DNA from: Sphingopyxis sp. Root154
Lineage (GTDB): Bacteria > Pseudomonadota > Alphaproteobacteria > Sphingomonadales > Sphingomonadaceae
Assembly: GCF_001427105.1 (NCBI RefSeq)
Contig: NZ_LMGI01000003.1
Span: forward strand, 660,618-724,617
DNA: 64,000 nucleotides
Direction of reading: 5' to 3'
Each line of letters opens with the position of its first letter. The stretch's first letter is position 1. The position numbers were made by a program, and so were the translations under genes. Of this stretch, positions 53,049-61,432 are shown in pieces. The notes below the pieces were generated by a model, which saw nothing but the letters and a program-made list of their open reading frames with translations, did no database searches and had not been told where the DNA came from.

Positions 53049-54422
53049 TTAAAGCGCGCGGAGTTTCGGCAGCACCTCATCGAGAGATTTGCGGATGATG
53101 GCAACCATCTCGTCGATCTGCTCGGTCGAAATGATCAGCGGCGGGCACATGACCAGGCTGTCGCGGATGCCGCGCACCATCAGCCCGTTGGCAATGCACG
53201 CATCGCGCGCCATCGGCCCCGCCGTTCCCTCTGCGCCGCCGAAACGCGCGCGCGTTTCCTTGTCGGCAACAATCTCGACCGCGCCGAGCAGTCCGATCGA
53301 GCGGGCTTCGCCGACGAGCGGATGATCATTCAGCGTCGCGAGCGCCTTGGCGAGATGCGGGCCAGTAACGCTGCCGGTGCGCTCGACGAGGCCTTCGCGT
53401 TCGATGATTTCGATATTTTTGAGCGCGACCGCCGCGGCGACCGGATGCCCCGAATAGGTGAAACCATGAACGAAATCGCCCCCGGTCTTCAGCACCTCGA
53501 CGACATGCGCCGCGACCGCGGTGGCCGAAATCGGCAGGTAGCCCGACGAAAGCCCCTTCGCCATCGGCATCAGGTCAGGGGTGAAGCCCATCGTCTCATG
53601 CCCCCACATCTTGCCGGTGCGCCCGAACCCGCAGATGACCTCGTCGGCGACCACCAGCAGGCCATATTTGCGCGCCACCGCCTCGACCTTGGGCCAATAG
53701 CCCTTCGGCGGAATGATCACGCCGCCGGCGCCTTGCACGGGCTCACCGATGAAAGCGGCGCAGTTTTCGGGGCCGACTTCGAGGATCTTGTCCTCGATCG
53801 CCTGAACGCAGGCGTCGCAGAACTCCTCCTCGGTCATCCCCTGCCCTTCGCCATAGGCATAGGGCTGGCGCACATGCTCGACGCCGGGGATCGGCAGGTC
53901 GCCCTGCGCGTGCATCGCCTTCATCCCGCCGAGCGACACGCCCGCGACCGTAGAGCCGTGATAGGCGTTCCAGCGGCTGATGAAAACCGTGCGCTTCGGC
54001 TCGCCCTTCAGCTTCCAATAGTGGCGCACCATCCGGAACACCGTGTCGTTCGCCTCGCTGCCTGATGCGTTGAAGAAGATGTGCGGCAGGCGATTGCCCG
54101 TCAGACTGGCGATCTTTGCCGCGAGCATCACGGTCGGCGGCGTCGCGGTCTTGAAGAAGGTGTTGTAGAAGGGCAGCTCGCGCATCTGCGCTGCAGCTGC
54201 CTCGACCAGTTCCTCGCGGCCATAGCCGACATTGACGCACCACAGGCCCGCCATGCCGTCGAGGATGCGGTGGCCGTCACCGTCGTGGATATAGCAGCCC
54301 TCGGCGTGCGTGATGATGCGGCTGCCGCCAAGCTTTTCGATTTCGGCCCAGTCGGCCTGTGCGGGCAAGTGGTGCGCGACGTCGAGGCGGCGCAGTTCGG
54401 CAATGTCGTGATTGCGGGGCAT
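53049..54422 (-). CDS. Putrescine aminotransferase, SpuC-like (class III)
   Basis: This 457-residue PLP enzyme resembles SpuC, the polyamine:pyruvate transaminase of Pseudomonas. It has DVAHHLPAQADWAEIEKLGG near the start, GLWCVNVGYGREEL, FFNASGSEANDTVFRMVRHYW for phosphate binding, VADEVICGFGRTGKMWG with the conserved Asp, and the PLP lysine in PMAKGLSSGYLPI. It would convert putrescine or cadaverine to the amino-aldehyde without gamma-glutamylation. This gives the locus a second route besides the PuuA/PuuB type. Confidence 0.9.
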   Translation of the reverse strand: MPRNHDIAELRRLDVAHHLPAQADWAEIEKLGGSRIITHAEGCYIHDGDGHRILDGMAGLWCVNVGYGREELVEAAAAQMRELPFYNTFFKTATPPTVMLAAKIASLTGNRLPHIFFNASGSEANDTVFRMVRHYWKLKGEPKRTVFISRWNAYHGSTVAGVSLGGMKAMHAQGDLPIPGVEHVRQPYAYGEGQGMTEEEFCDACVQAIEDKILEVGPENCAAFIGEPVQGAGGVIIPPKGYWPKVEAVARKYGLLVVADEVICGFGRTGKMWGHETMGFTPDLMPMAKGLSSGYLPISATAVAAHVVEVLKTGGDFVHGFTYSGHPVAAAVALKNIEIIEREGLVERTGSVTGPHLAKALATLNDHPLVGEARSIGLLGAVEIVADKETRARFGGAEGTAGPMARDACIANGLMVRGIRDSLVMCPPLIISTEQIDEMVAIIRKSLDEVLPKLRAL

Positions 54423-54430
54423 GGAAAACT

Positions 54431-54489
54431 CCTGATCTTGAAAACCGCGCAGGGCGGCGAAACGACGGGAAAGACTCCCGTCGATCAGG
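54431..54489 (-). promoter_or_regulatory. Nested inverted repeats between puuD and the SpuC-like gene
   Basis: CCTGATC (54431-54437) pairs with GATCAGG (54483-54489) and encloses CGACGGGA (54463-54470) paired with TCCCGTCG (54476-54483) around a 5 nt loop. The inner hairpin may end the puuD transcript or form part of the aminotransferase leader. The outer pair places the structure 8 bases before the start codon. Confidence 0.45.
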
Positions 54490-54540
54490 GGGAGAAGCAG
54501 AGCCGCGCGAGATAGCGGTCATAGCGGGTGACGTGCCGGT

Positions 54541-55281
54541 TCACAGCGCACCCCGCAGCGCCTGCCCGAGCAGGCGGAAATAGGTCTGGCTCTCTTCGTT
54601 GCCGTCGACCGACCACTCGGGATGCCACTGCACCGCGAGCAAGGGCGCGCCATTCGGTCGCGCACTGAACGCTTCGACCAGCCCGTCGGGGGCGCGCGCC
54701 TCGACCGACAACCCGTCGGCAAGCCGCCCGACGCCCTGATAATGGACCGAATTCACGTCGAGCGACGGCGCGCCATAGGCCGAGGCCAACATCCCGCCCT
54801 CAACCAGATCGACATGGTGGCGATGATCGAACATCGCGTCGAACAATGTGCCGTCGGGGGTATGGTGGCGCAGCAGTTCGCCGTTCGTCGCGGTATCACG
54901 GCGCAGCGTCCCGCCGAGCGCGACATTGATATCCTGAAACCCGCGGCAGATGCCGAACAAGGGCCGCTGCGCCGCGATCACCGCATCTACCAGATCGCGC
55001 ATCATGCGGTCGCGGTCGGGATCGAACGGCCCCTCCCCCTGGCTATCCTCGCCATAACGGGCCGGCTCGACGTTCGACGGCGAGCCGGTGAGCAAAACGC
55101 CGTCGAGCCGCCCGACGATCTCGTCGGCGCGCATATAGTCGGGAAGTGAGGGAATCAGCAGCGCGGCGCAATCGGCATGGCGCATCGCCGCCTTCGCATA
55201 ACGGTTCATCACCGCCTGCGCATATTCGGCGCCGACCTGTCGGTTGCAGGCGATGATGCCGAGGACGGGACGGGCGGACAC
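54541..55281 (-). CDS. puuD: Gamma-glutamyl-GABA hydrolase-like amidotransferase (PuuD)
   Basis: This 246-residue class I glutamine amidotransferase (peptidase C26) starts at GTG 55281. The catalytic triad is visible: nucleophile Cys112 in FGICRGFQ and His220/Glu222 in WHPEW. The GVLLTGSPSNVEPARYG loop is typical of PuuD, which frees GABA from gamma-glutamyl-GABA. It closes the gamma-glutamyl route of polyamine breakdown begun by the PuuA-like ligases. A palindrome overlaps its ribosome site. Confidence 0.9.
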   Translation of the reverse strand: MSARPVLGIIACNRQVGAEYAQAVMNRYAKAAMRHADCAALLIPSLPDYMRADEIVGRLDGVLLTGSPSNVEPARYGEDSQGEGPFDPDRDRMMRDLVDAVIAAQRPLFGICRGFQDINVALGGTLRRDTATNGELLRHHTPDGTLFDAMFDHRHHVDLVEGGMLASAYGAPSLDVNSVHYQGVGRLADGLSVEARAPDGLVEAFSARPNGAPLLAVQWHPEWSVDGNEESQTYFRLLGQALRGAL

Positions 55282-55294
55282 TTGGCGTAGAATC

Positions 55295-55309
55295 CTTCAA
55301 AAATTGAAG
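55295..55309. promoter_or_regulatory. 15 bp palindrome upstream of puuD
   Basis: CTTCAA, spacer AAA, TTGAAG lies 13 nt before the puuD GTG. On the minus strand its edge overlaps the AAGGA ribosome site, so a hairpin could mask initiation. It may equally be a protein operator. It is AT-rich against a GC-rich background. Confidence 0.4.
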
Positions 55310-55358
55310 TATCATTGCTGCCGATTTTCGTGGCCCGATGCCAGCGGAATTTGCGGGT

Positions 55359-56330
55359 TCAGGCGTATTGGCGCGCGAACGCCGCCGCGGCACCAAACAG
55401 CCCCGGCTGCGGATGGGTGATGAGCTTGACCGGCAGCGCGGACATAAAGCCTTCGAAACGCCCCTTTTCGATAAATCGTTCGGGGAAACCCGAACGCACC
55501 AGGCTATCGCGGATACGCAAGCCCAACCCGCCCGCAACGACAACCCCGCCGGCGCCCTGCGCCAACGCGAGGTCGCCCGCGACACTGCCCAGCGACAAGC
55601 AAAAGCGATCGACCGCCGCCGCCGCAAGGCTGTCCCCGCCGGCCAGGGCATTGGTCCAGATCGCCTTGTCGTCGAGCCGCGGGATCGCGCGCCCTTCAAG
55701 CGCCGCCAGCGTTTCGTAGATGTCGACGATTCCCGGTCCCGACACGATCCGTTCGATCGACACGCGTCGGTGGCGCTTGCGTAGCCGTGCGAGGATCGCG
55801 TCTTCGATGCTGTCGAGCGGCGCGAAGTCGATATGCCCCCCCTCGGTCGCCTGGACGCGATAGTCGGCGCCGTCGCGCCAGATATGCGCAACGCCAAGGC
55901 CGGTGCCGGGGCCAATGATGGTGATCGTCCCGGTCGCGGGAAGCGGTTCGTCGGGGCCCGTCAACCGCTCGAAATAGCTCTCGTCGGCCTGCGCAACGGC
56001 ATGTCCGACCGCCTCGAAATCATTCACCAGCGCATAACGATCGACGTTCAGCTTCTCGTTGATCAACGCCGGGCGGATGATCCACGGATTGTTCGTGAAG
56101 CGGATGATCTCGCCGCGCGTCGGCCCCGCGATGGCGATCGCAACCGCCCGCGGCAAAGTTCCACCCTGCTGACGTTCGAAATCCTGCCAGGCGGTCTGGA
56201 AACTTGCGTGGTCCTTTGTATGGAGCGTCGTGACATCGCCGAGCGACAGGACGCGGCCGCCTCCGACTTCGGCGATAGCAAAGCGCGCATGCGTGCCGCC
56301 GATGTCCACCGTGACGATCTGTTCGCTCAT
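55359..56330 (-). CDS. glk: Glucokinase
   Basis: This 323-residue hexokinase of the bacterial glucokinase family phosphorylates glucose with ATP. The start at ATG 56330 is chosen because AGGGAG precedes it; the frame is open further upstream without homology. Motifs are VDIGGTHARFA (phosphate 1, residues 8-18), VNDFEAVGH with the catalytic Asp104, IIGPGTGLGVAHI and EGGHIDF. It is the first of a minus-strand series that continues with puuD. It has no clear metabolic link to the polyamine genes. Confidence 0.95.
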   Translation of the reverse strand: MSEQIVTVDIGGTHARFAIAEVGGGRVLSLGDVTTLHTKDHASFQTAWQDFERQQGGTLPRAVAIAIAGPTRGEIIRFTNNPWIIRPALINEKLNVDRYALVNDFEAVGHAVAQADESYFERLTGPDEPLPATGTITIIGPGTGLGVAHIWRDGADYRVQATEGGHIDFAPLDSIEDAILARLRKRHRRVSIERIVSGPGIVDIYETLAALEGRAIPRLDDKAIWTNALAGGDSLAAAAVDRFCLSLGSVAGDLALAQGAGGVVVAGGLGLRIRDSLVRSGFPERFIEKGRFEGFMSALPVKLITHPQPGLFGAAAAFARQYA

Positions 56331-56482
56331 GACTCTCCCTTGCCGGTCCCACGCGGCCGGTCCTGCCCGTGGAATGTCGCATGGCCGGGAGCGATGCAAC
56401 AGGGCATAGCTATTCGGAGAAGCCTTGCGCTCGGCCCGACCTTGACGTAGTTGCGAATTATTCGCAATAAAGGAGCAAGCGC

Positions 56483-57334
56483 ATGTCCGATGTCGAGACC
56501 GTCCCCACACATGACTGGAACGGCGACAGCGGCAACCGCTGGGCCGCGAATCTGGCGCGGCTGGATGTGATGCTCGAGGATTTCGGCAAGGCCGCGATCG
56601 CGGCGGCTGATGCCCGGCCGGGCGAACAGATTCTCGATATTGGTAGCGGATCGGGCACCTCGACCTTTCCGCTTGCCGAACAGGCCGGGCCCGGCGGCCA
56701 CGTCCTCGGCATTGATATATCGGAGCAGCTTGTCGAGATCGCCCGCACCGCTGCCCCTGCGGGCATGCCAGTTGAATTCCGATGCGCCGATGCCGCGACG
56801 GCCCCCCTGCCCGCAGGAAAGTTCGACCTTCTCTTCTCGCGGTTCGGCGTGATGTTCTTCGACGAGCCCGTTGCAGCCTTCGCGCATATGCGCCGGGCAC
56901 TGAAACCCGGCGGGCGGCTGGCGTTCGTGTGCTGGCGCGGGGCGCAGGAGAATGACTGGGTCCGGCTGCCGATGGCGGCGATCCGCGACATCGTGCAGCC
57001 GGCGCCTGCCGATCCGAATGCCCCCGGGCCTTTCGCCTTTGGCGATCGGCAGAAGGTCGCGGATATTCTTGCGGCAGCAGGCTTTACCGCGATCGACATC
57101 ACGCCCTTAGACACGAGTATTTCCTATGGCCGCGGCGCAACGCGCGAAGAGGCGATCGACGATGCACTCGACATGGCTTTCCAGGTGGGGCCGCTGTCGC
57201 GCGCGCTTGCCGACCAATCCGACGAAATTCGCGCGAAATCGGCGGCAGCTGTTCGCGCGGCGTTCGCGAAACGCCCCGGAGAGACGTCGGTGCAGATCGA
57301 CGGCGCCGCGTGGATTGTGACTGCACGGAATTAG
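56483..57334 (+). CDS. Class I SAM-dependent methyltransferase
   Basis: This 283-residue methyltransferase has motif I at residues 50-60 (ILDIGSGSGTS), the acidic motif-II end at HVLGIDISEQL, and motif post-I FDLLFSRFGVMFF followed by AFAHMRRALKPGGRLAFVCWR. It resembles the UbiE/Coq5 and small-molecule methyltransferase groups. The substrate is not evident. AAAGGAG precedes the ATG. It is divergent from glk and stands alone before the autotransporter. Confidence 0.88.
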   Translation: MSDVETVPTHDWNGDSGNRWAANLARLDVMLEDFGKAAIAAADARPGEQILDIGSGSGTSTFPLAEQAGPGGHVLGIDISEQLVEIARTAAPAGMPVEFRCADAATAPLPAGKFDLLFSRFGVMFFDEPVAAFAHMRRALKPGGRLAFVCWRGAQENDWVRLPMAAIRDIVQPAPADPNAPGPFAFGDRQKVADILAAAGFTAIDITPLDTSISYGRGATREEAIDDALDMAFQVGPLSRALADQSDEIRAKSAAAVRAAFAKRPGETSVQIDGAAWIVTARN

Positions 57335-57460
57335 CCGCGCTCGGCAAGCTTCTGCGCGCGGCGCGAGTGAGGCAATTTTTTTCCAAGGCTGCGCCGACAC
57401 CGCTCCGTCTTGTGATTGTCGCCGGGAAAACATCCCGGCCCCGATCTCAAGAGGAACCCA

Positions 57461-60400
57461 ATGCGCAAAACCTTGCTGGCCTCCACCTGCCTGGCCACCC
57501 TCATTTCGACCGCCGCCTATGCCGAAACGACCATCAGCACCGCCACCACGGCGCCGGTGCGGACGTCGACGATCAAATCGGGCGCCGCCGACGACATCAA
57601 GATCGTCGCAGCTGGCTCGATCAAGCCGACTGTCACCGGGCCGGCTGTCACCATCGACAGCAATCACAAGGTCGTCAACGAAGGCACGATCGAGTTCAGC
57701 AACGTCGACGGCGCCACGGGCATCCTTGCGAATGCCGGCACGTCGGGCGGGATCACCAACAGCGCGACCGGCAAGATTACCATAGGCGAAACCTATGCGC
57801 CGACCGACATCGACAATGACGGCGACATCGACGGCGCCTTTGCGATCGGCAGCAACCGCGTCGGCATCGCGACCGCAGGCGCCTTTACCGGCAATATCGT
57901 CAACTCGGGGGCGATCGCGATCGAAGGCAATAATTCGGCGGGCATCCGCCTCGGCGGGCCGCTGACCGGCAATTTCACAAATGACGGCACCATCAGCGTC
58001 ATCGGCGACCGCGCGCTCGGTGTCGGGCTGCAGGATGTCACGGGCAACGTCCGCCTCGCCGGCACGATCAGCGCACAGGGCGTCGATGCGATCGGCGCGC
58101 GGGTTGCCGGCAACGTCACCGGCGCACTGGTCGTCCAGGGCAACCTGACCGCCACCGGCTACCGCTTCACGACGCCGCCTGCCGATCCGTCGAAGCTCGA
58201 CGCCGATGACCTGCTGATCAGCGGCAGCGCGCTGTCGATCGAAGGCAATGTCTCCGGCGGCATCGTCCTCGCCGTCGCGCCCAAGGACACGAAGCCCGAC
58301 GACAAGGACGAGGACAAGGACGGCATCGACGACGACAAGGAAGGAAACGCCGTCGTGCGCTCCTTCGGTTCGGCCGCCGCGATCCGCATCGGCTCGGCCG
58401 ACCGCGCCGTCACGATCGGGCCGGTCGCCGGAACGGGCACCGGCCTCGGCCTCATCATCGACGGCGCGGTGCTCGGCAACGGCCTCTACGCCGGCAAGGA
58501 CGGCAACGGCCTGCAGATCGGCGGCCTCGGCGGTGCGGTCACCATCGCGGGCGGCATCGGCATCGGTGCGACCGGCAGCGTGACGGCGCTGTCGAAAGAC
58601 ACGGCGGCAACCGCAATCCGCATCGGCAGCGGTGCGACGACCCCCGAACTCCGCAACGCGGGCAAGATCGAAGCGACGACCGGCGGCAACGCCGCAGGTG
58701 CGGTTGCAACCGCGGTTCTGGTCGAGGCCGGAGGCAATGTCCCGCTAATCCGCAACAGCGGTTCGATCACTGCCAAGACCGGCGGCGACAATGGCACGGC
58801 GCGCGGCATCGTCGATCTGTCGGGCACGGTCGGCATGGTCGAAAACAGCGGCACGATCAGCGCCACCGGCGCTCTCGCTTCGTCCGATCGTAACATCGCG
58901 ATCGACCTGTCGGCGAACAACAATGGCGCAACGGTCAAGCAGACCGCGGTCGCTGCAGGCATCGCCGCCCCCAGCATCGTCGGCGACGTCCGTTTCGGCG
59001 GCGGCAACGACGTGTTCGACATCGCTGACGGGTCGGTGAAGGGCAACAGCTTCTTCGGTGCCGGCAACAACAAGCTCGCGCTGTCGGGTGACGCGACCTA
59101 CGCCGGCAACGCCCGCTTCGGCGCCGGTAGCGACACGATGACGCTCGCCGGCACCTCGAAGTTCACGGGTCTCGCGGACTTTGGCGGCGGCGCCGATACG
59201 CTGACGATCGGCGGCACCTCGATCTTCTCGGGCACGCTCGCCAATTCGCAGGGCCTGGCGGTTTCGGTCGCCGGCGGCACCTTCGACGTCGGCGGCGCCG
59301 CGACGATTTCGTCGCTCGCGATCACCGAAAAGGGCACGCTTGGCGTCCTGCTCGACACCGGGACCACGGGCACCAATCTTCAGGTTACGGGTAACGCCAG
59401 CTTCGGCGCTGAATCGAAGCTCGCGCTCAAGCTGTCGAGCCTCGAAAAGGCCGAGGGCCAGCATATCGTGCTGACCGCAGGGACGCTCACCGGCGCGAGC
59501 AACCTCACCGCATCGCAGACGTTGCTGCCCTTCCTCTACAAGGGCACGCTGACGTCGAATGCGACCCAGCTGATCGTCGATGTGTCGCGCAAGAGCACCA
59601 GCGAACTCGGGCTCAATCGCTCGGAATCGAGCGCGTTCGACGCGGTACTCGACGCCGTGGTCGCCGACCAGAAGATCGAGGACGTCTTCCTCGGCATCAC
59701 CGACGGCGAGCAGTTCCACAACCAGCTTGGCCAGATGCTGCCCGAACATGAAGGCGGCGTCTTCGAAACCGTTACCTCGGGCTCGCGCGCACTGTCGCGC
59801 TACCTGCAGGACCCCAACGCCCCGTATCAGGACGAGGGCAAATGGGGTTATTGGGTCAACCAGGCCGTATGGGGTACGTCGAAAGGCGTCGGCAACACCG
59901 CGAGCTATGACGTGAGCGGCTGGGGCATTTCGGCGGGCGCAGAAATCGAGAGCAACCTCGGCAACTTCGGCGGCTCGATTGCCTTTCTCAACGGCAAGGA
60001 CGGCAATGGCAGCAACGCCAACGAAGTCAGCACCAGCCAGTTCGAAGGCGCGTTGCACTGGCGTCTGCGCTCCGACGGCTTCATGGCGAGTGCCCGCGTT
60101 TCGGGCGCGCCGATCAGCCTGAAAGGCACGCGCATCTTCCGCGCCGAAGCGGGCGCCGAGGACATCGAAAAGACGATGAAGGGCAAGTGGGACGGCACCT
60201 TGTGGTCGGCGTCGGGTTCGGTGGCTTATGACACACGCGTCGGCGGCCTGAGCTTCCGCCCGATGGTCGCGGTCGACTATTTCAAGTTGAAGGAAGACGG
60301 CTACCAGGAAACCGGCGGCGGCGACGCGCTCGACCTCAAGGTACTGGGCCGTGACAGCGACGAACTTGCCGTGTCGGGCACCGTCGCCGTCGGCCTCGAT

Positions 60401-60676
60401 TTCGGCGGTGCCGACGAATATGACGGGTGGACGCGCTTCGAACTCGAAGGCGGCCGCCGCCAGATCGTCAGCGGCACCCTCGGCACGACGACGGCGTCGT
60501 TCAAGAACGGCACGCCTTTCACCCTTGTTCCTGATGATCGCACGAGCGGCTGGGTCGGCCGTTTCCGTGGCATCGCCGGCAATTCGGCCTTCCAGGTCGC
60601 CGGCGAAGTGTCTGCGGAAGAACAGCAAAGCCATATCGGCTGGGCTTTCCGTGCGAGCTTGCGGGTCGGCCTCTAG
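57461..60676 (+). CDS. Autotransporter with acidic calcium-loop-like motifs
   Basis: This 1071-residue surface protein starts at ATG 57461 with GAGG upstream. A signal peptide ends near AAYAETT. The passenger (about residues 25-780) is a repetitive beta-helix-like region with many NSGTI/NAGTI/GNV turns. Residues 116-124 (DIDNDGDID) and about 281-290 (DEDKDGIDDD) resemble calcium-binding loops of thrombospondin-type-3 or dockerin form. Residues 276-295 form an acidic Asp/Lys run. The beta-barrel (about 790-1071) ends in SLRVGL. It is probably secreted by the type Va route and may be an adhesin. No protease triad is evident. Confidence 0.9.
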   Translation: MRKTLLASTCLATLISTAAYAETTISTATTAPVRTSTIKSGAADDIKIVAAGSIKPTVTGPAVTIDSNHKVVNEGTIEFSNVDGATGILANAGTSGGITNSATGKITIGETYAPTDIDNDGDIDGAFAIGSNRVGIATAGAFTGNIVNSGAIAIEGNNSAGIRLGGPLTGNFTNDGTISVIGDRALGVGLQDVTGNVRLAGTISAQGVDAIGARVAGNVTGALVVQGNLTATGYRFTTPPADPSKLDADDLLISGSALSIEGNVSGGIVLAVAPKDTKPDDKDEDKDGIDDDKEGNAVVRSFGSAAAIRIGSADRAVTIGPVAGTGTGLGLIIDGAVLGNGLYAGKDGNGLQIGGLGGAVTIAGGIGIGATGSVTALSKDTAATAIRIGSGATTPELRNAGKIEATTGGNAAGAVATAVLVEAGGNVPLIRNSGSITAKTGGDNGTARGIVDLSGTVGMVENSGTISATGALASSDRNIAIDLSANNNGATVKQTAVAAGIAAPSIVGDVRFGGGNDVFDIADGSVKGNSFFGAGNNKLALSGDATYAGNARFGAGSDTMTLAGTSKFTGLADFGGGADTLTIGGTSIFSGTLANSQGLAVSVAGGTFDVGGAATISSLAITEKGTLGVLLDTGTTGTNLQVTGNASFGAESKLALKLSSLEKAEGQHIVLTAGTLTGASNLTASQTLLPFLYKGTLTSNATQLIVDVSRKSTSELGLNRSESSAFDAVLDAVVADQKIEDVFLGITDGEQFHNQLGQMLPEHEGGVFETVTSGSRALSRYLQDPNAPYQDEGKWGYWVNQAVWGTSKGVGNTASYDVSGWGISAGAEIESNLGNFGGSIAFLNGKDGNGSNANEVSTSQFEGALHWRLRSDGFMASARVSGAPISLKGTRIFRAEAGAEDIEKTMKGKWDGTLWSASGSVAYDTRVGGLSFRPMVAVDYFKLKEDGYQETGGGDALDLKVLGRDSDELAVSGTVAVGLDFGGADEYDGWTRFELEGGRRQIVSGTLGTTTASFKNGTPFTLVPDDRTSGWVGRFRGIAGNSAFQVAGEVSAEEQQSHIGWAFRASLRVGL

Positions 60677-60696
60677 CCCCCCGGCCGGCCCCGCCC

Positions 60697-60737
60697 GCAA
60701 GGGGGAAGCGTTACCCCTACCCACGCTTCCCCCTTGC
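60697..60737 (+). terminator. Strong hairpin after the autotransporter
   Basis: A perfect 15 bp inverted repeat (GCAAGGGGGAAGCGT against ACGCTTCCCCCTTGC) with an 11 nt loop begins 21 bp after the autotransporter stop. No T-run follows, so it may depend on pausing or block 3' exonucleases rather than end transcription by itself. The remaining bases up to the sigma gene (60738-60910) show no gene. Confidence 0.7.
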
Positions 60738-60910
60738 CTTGGGATAAAGAAACAAAGAAACAGATGCTTGCACGGTCCACCCCCTCTTTCCAAGCGCCGC
60801 AGTTGCGCGGCCGAGCGTGGACGCTATATGACGGCGTCATCAGGGGGACGTATGGCGCGGGGCGAAACGGCGCTTATCGACAGAAGATGGCGTTCCAAAG
60901 CAAGCAATCC

Positions 60911-61432
60911 ATGACAGAGTCGCGTGATCGAACCGGCGCCACCCAGGGCATTGAAGGCGTATTGCTCGCCAACCGGGACCGCATCGTGCGTTTTCTGGAA
61001 GTGCGCGGTGCTGGCGATGCAGCTGAAGACCTGTTCCAGGATCTGTGGATGCGACTAACCGACCGACGCACCGGCCCGATCGCTGACCCCCTCCCCTATA
61101 TCATGCGCGCCGCGAACAATCTGATGCTCGACCGCTATCGGTCGGCCCGGCAGAGCGATCTGCGCGACAAGGCGTGGGGCGAAGCCGCCGCGGCGGAAAG
61201 CCCGTCGACCGAGACCTCGCTAATCTCGCGCGAGCAGCTGGCGCTCGTCGAAACCGCGATCACCGCGACCGGCGAGCGACCCGCACGCATCTTTCGCCGA
61301 TTCCGCGTCGACGGCATCCATCAACGCGATATCGCCAGTGAAATGGGGGTCAGCCTGAGCACCGTCGAAGCCGATTTACGCAAGGTCTATGCGGCGCTCG
61401 CCACCATACGGAGGCAGTTCGATGCAAGCTGA
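60911..61432 (+). CDS. ECF RNA polymerase sigma factor (FecI-like)
   Basis: This 173-residue sigma-70 family factor is started at ATG 60911 (MTESRDRTG); an in-frame ATG at 60887 is possible and neither has a strong ribosome site. Region 2 is seen as AAEDLFQDLWMRLTD with NNLMLDRYRSARQ; region 4 is QRDIASEMGVSLSTVEADLRKVYAAL, a helix-turn-helix for the -35 element. It is a FecI-type factor that responds to an outer-membrane receptor through FecR. Its last 11 nt overlap the fecR-like gene. Confidence 0.9.
   Translation: MTESRDRTGATQGIEGVLLANRDRIVRFLEVRGAGDAAEDLFQDLWMRLTDRRTGPIADPLPYIMRAANNLMLDRYRSARQSDLRDKAWGEAAAAESPSTETSLISREQLALVETAITATGERPARIFRRFRVDGIHQRDIASEMGVSLSTVEADLRKVYAALATIRRQFDAS

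Noticed and set aside
56331..56900. N-terminal extension of the glucokinase frame
   Set aside because: It overlaps the divergent methyltransferase gene. Glucokinase homology and a ribosome site point to the ATG at 56330.
58745..60793. Long minus-strand open frame (682 codons) opposite the autotransporter
   Set aside because: It is antisense to a clear autotransporter with signal peptide and barrel. Its translation is Arg/Ala/Asp-rich low complexity, typical of a GC-rich shadow frame.
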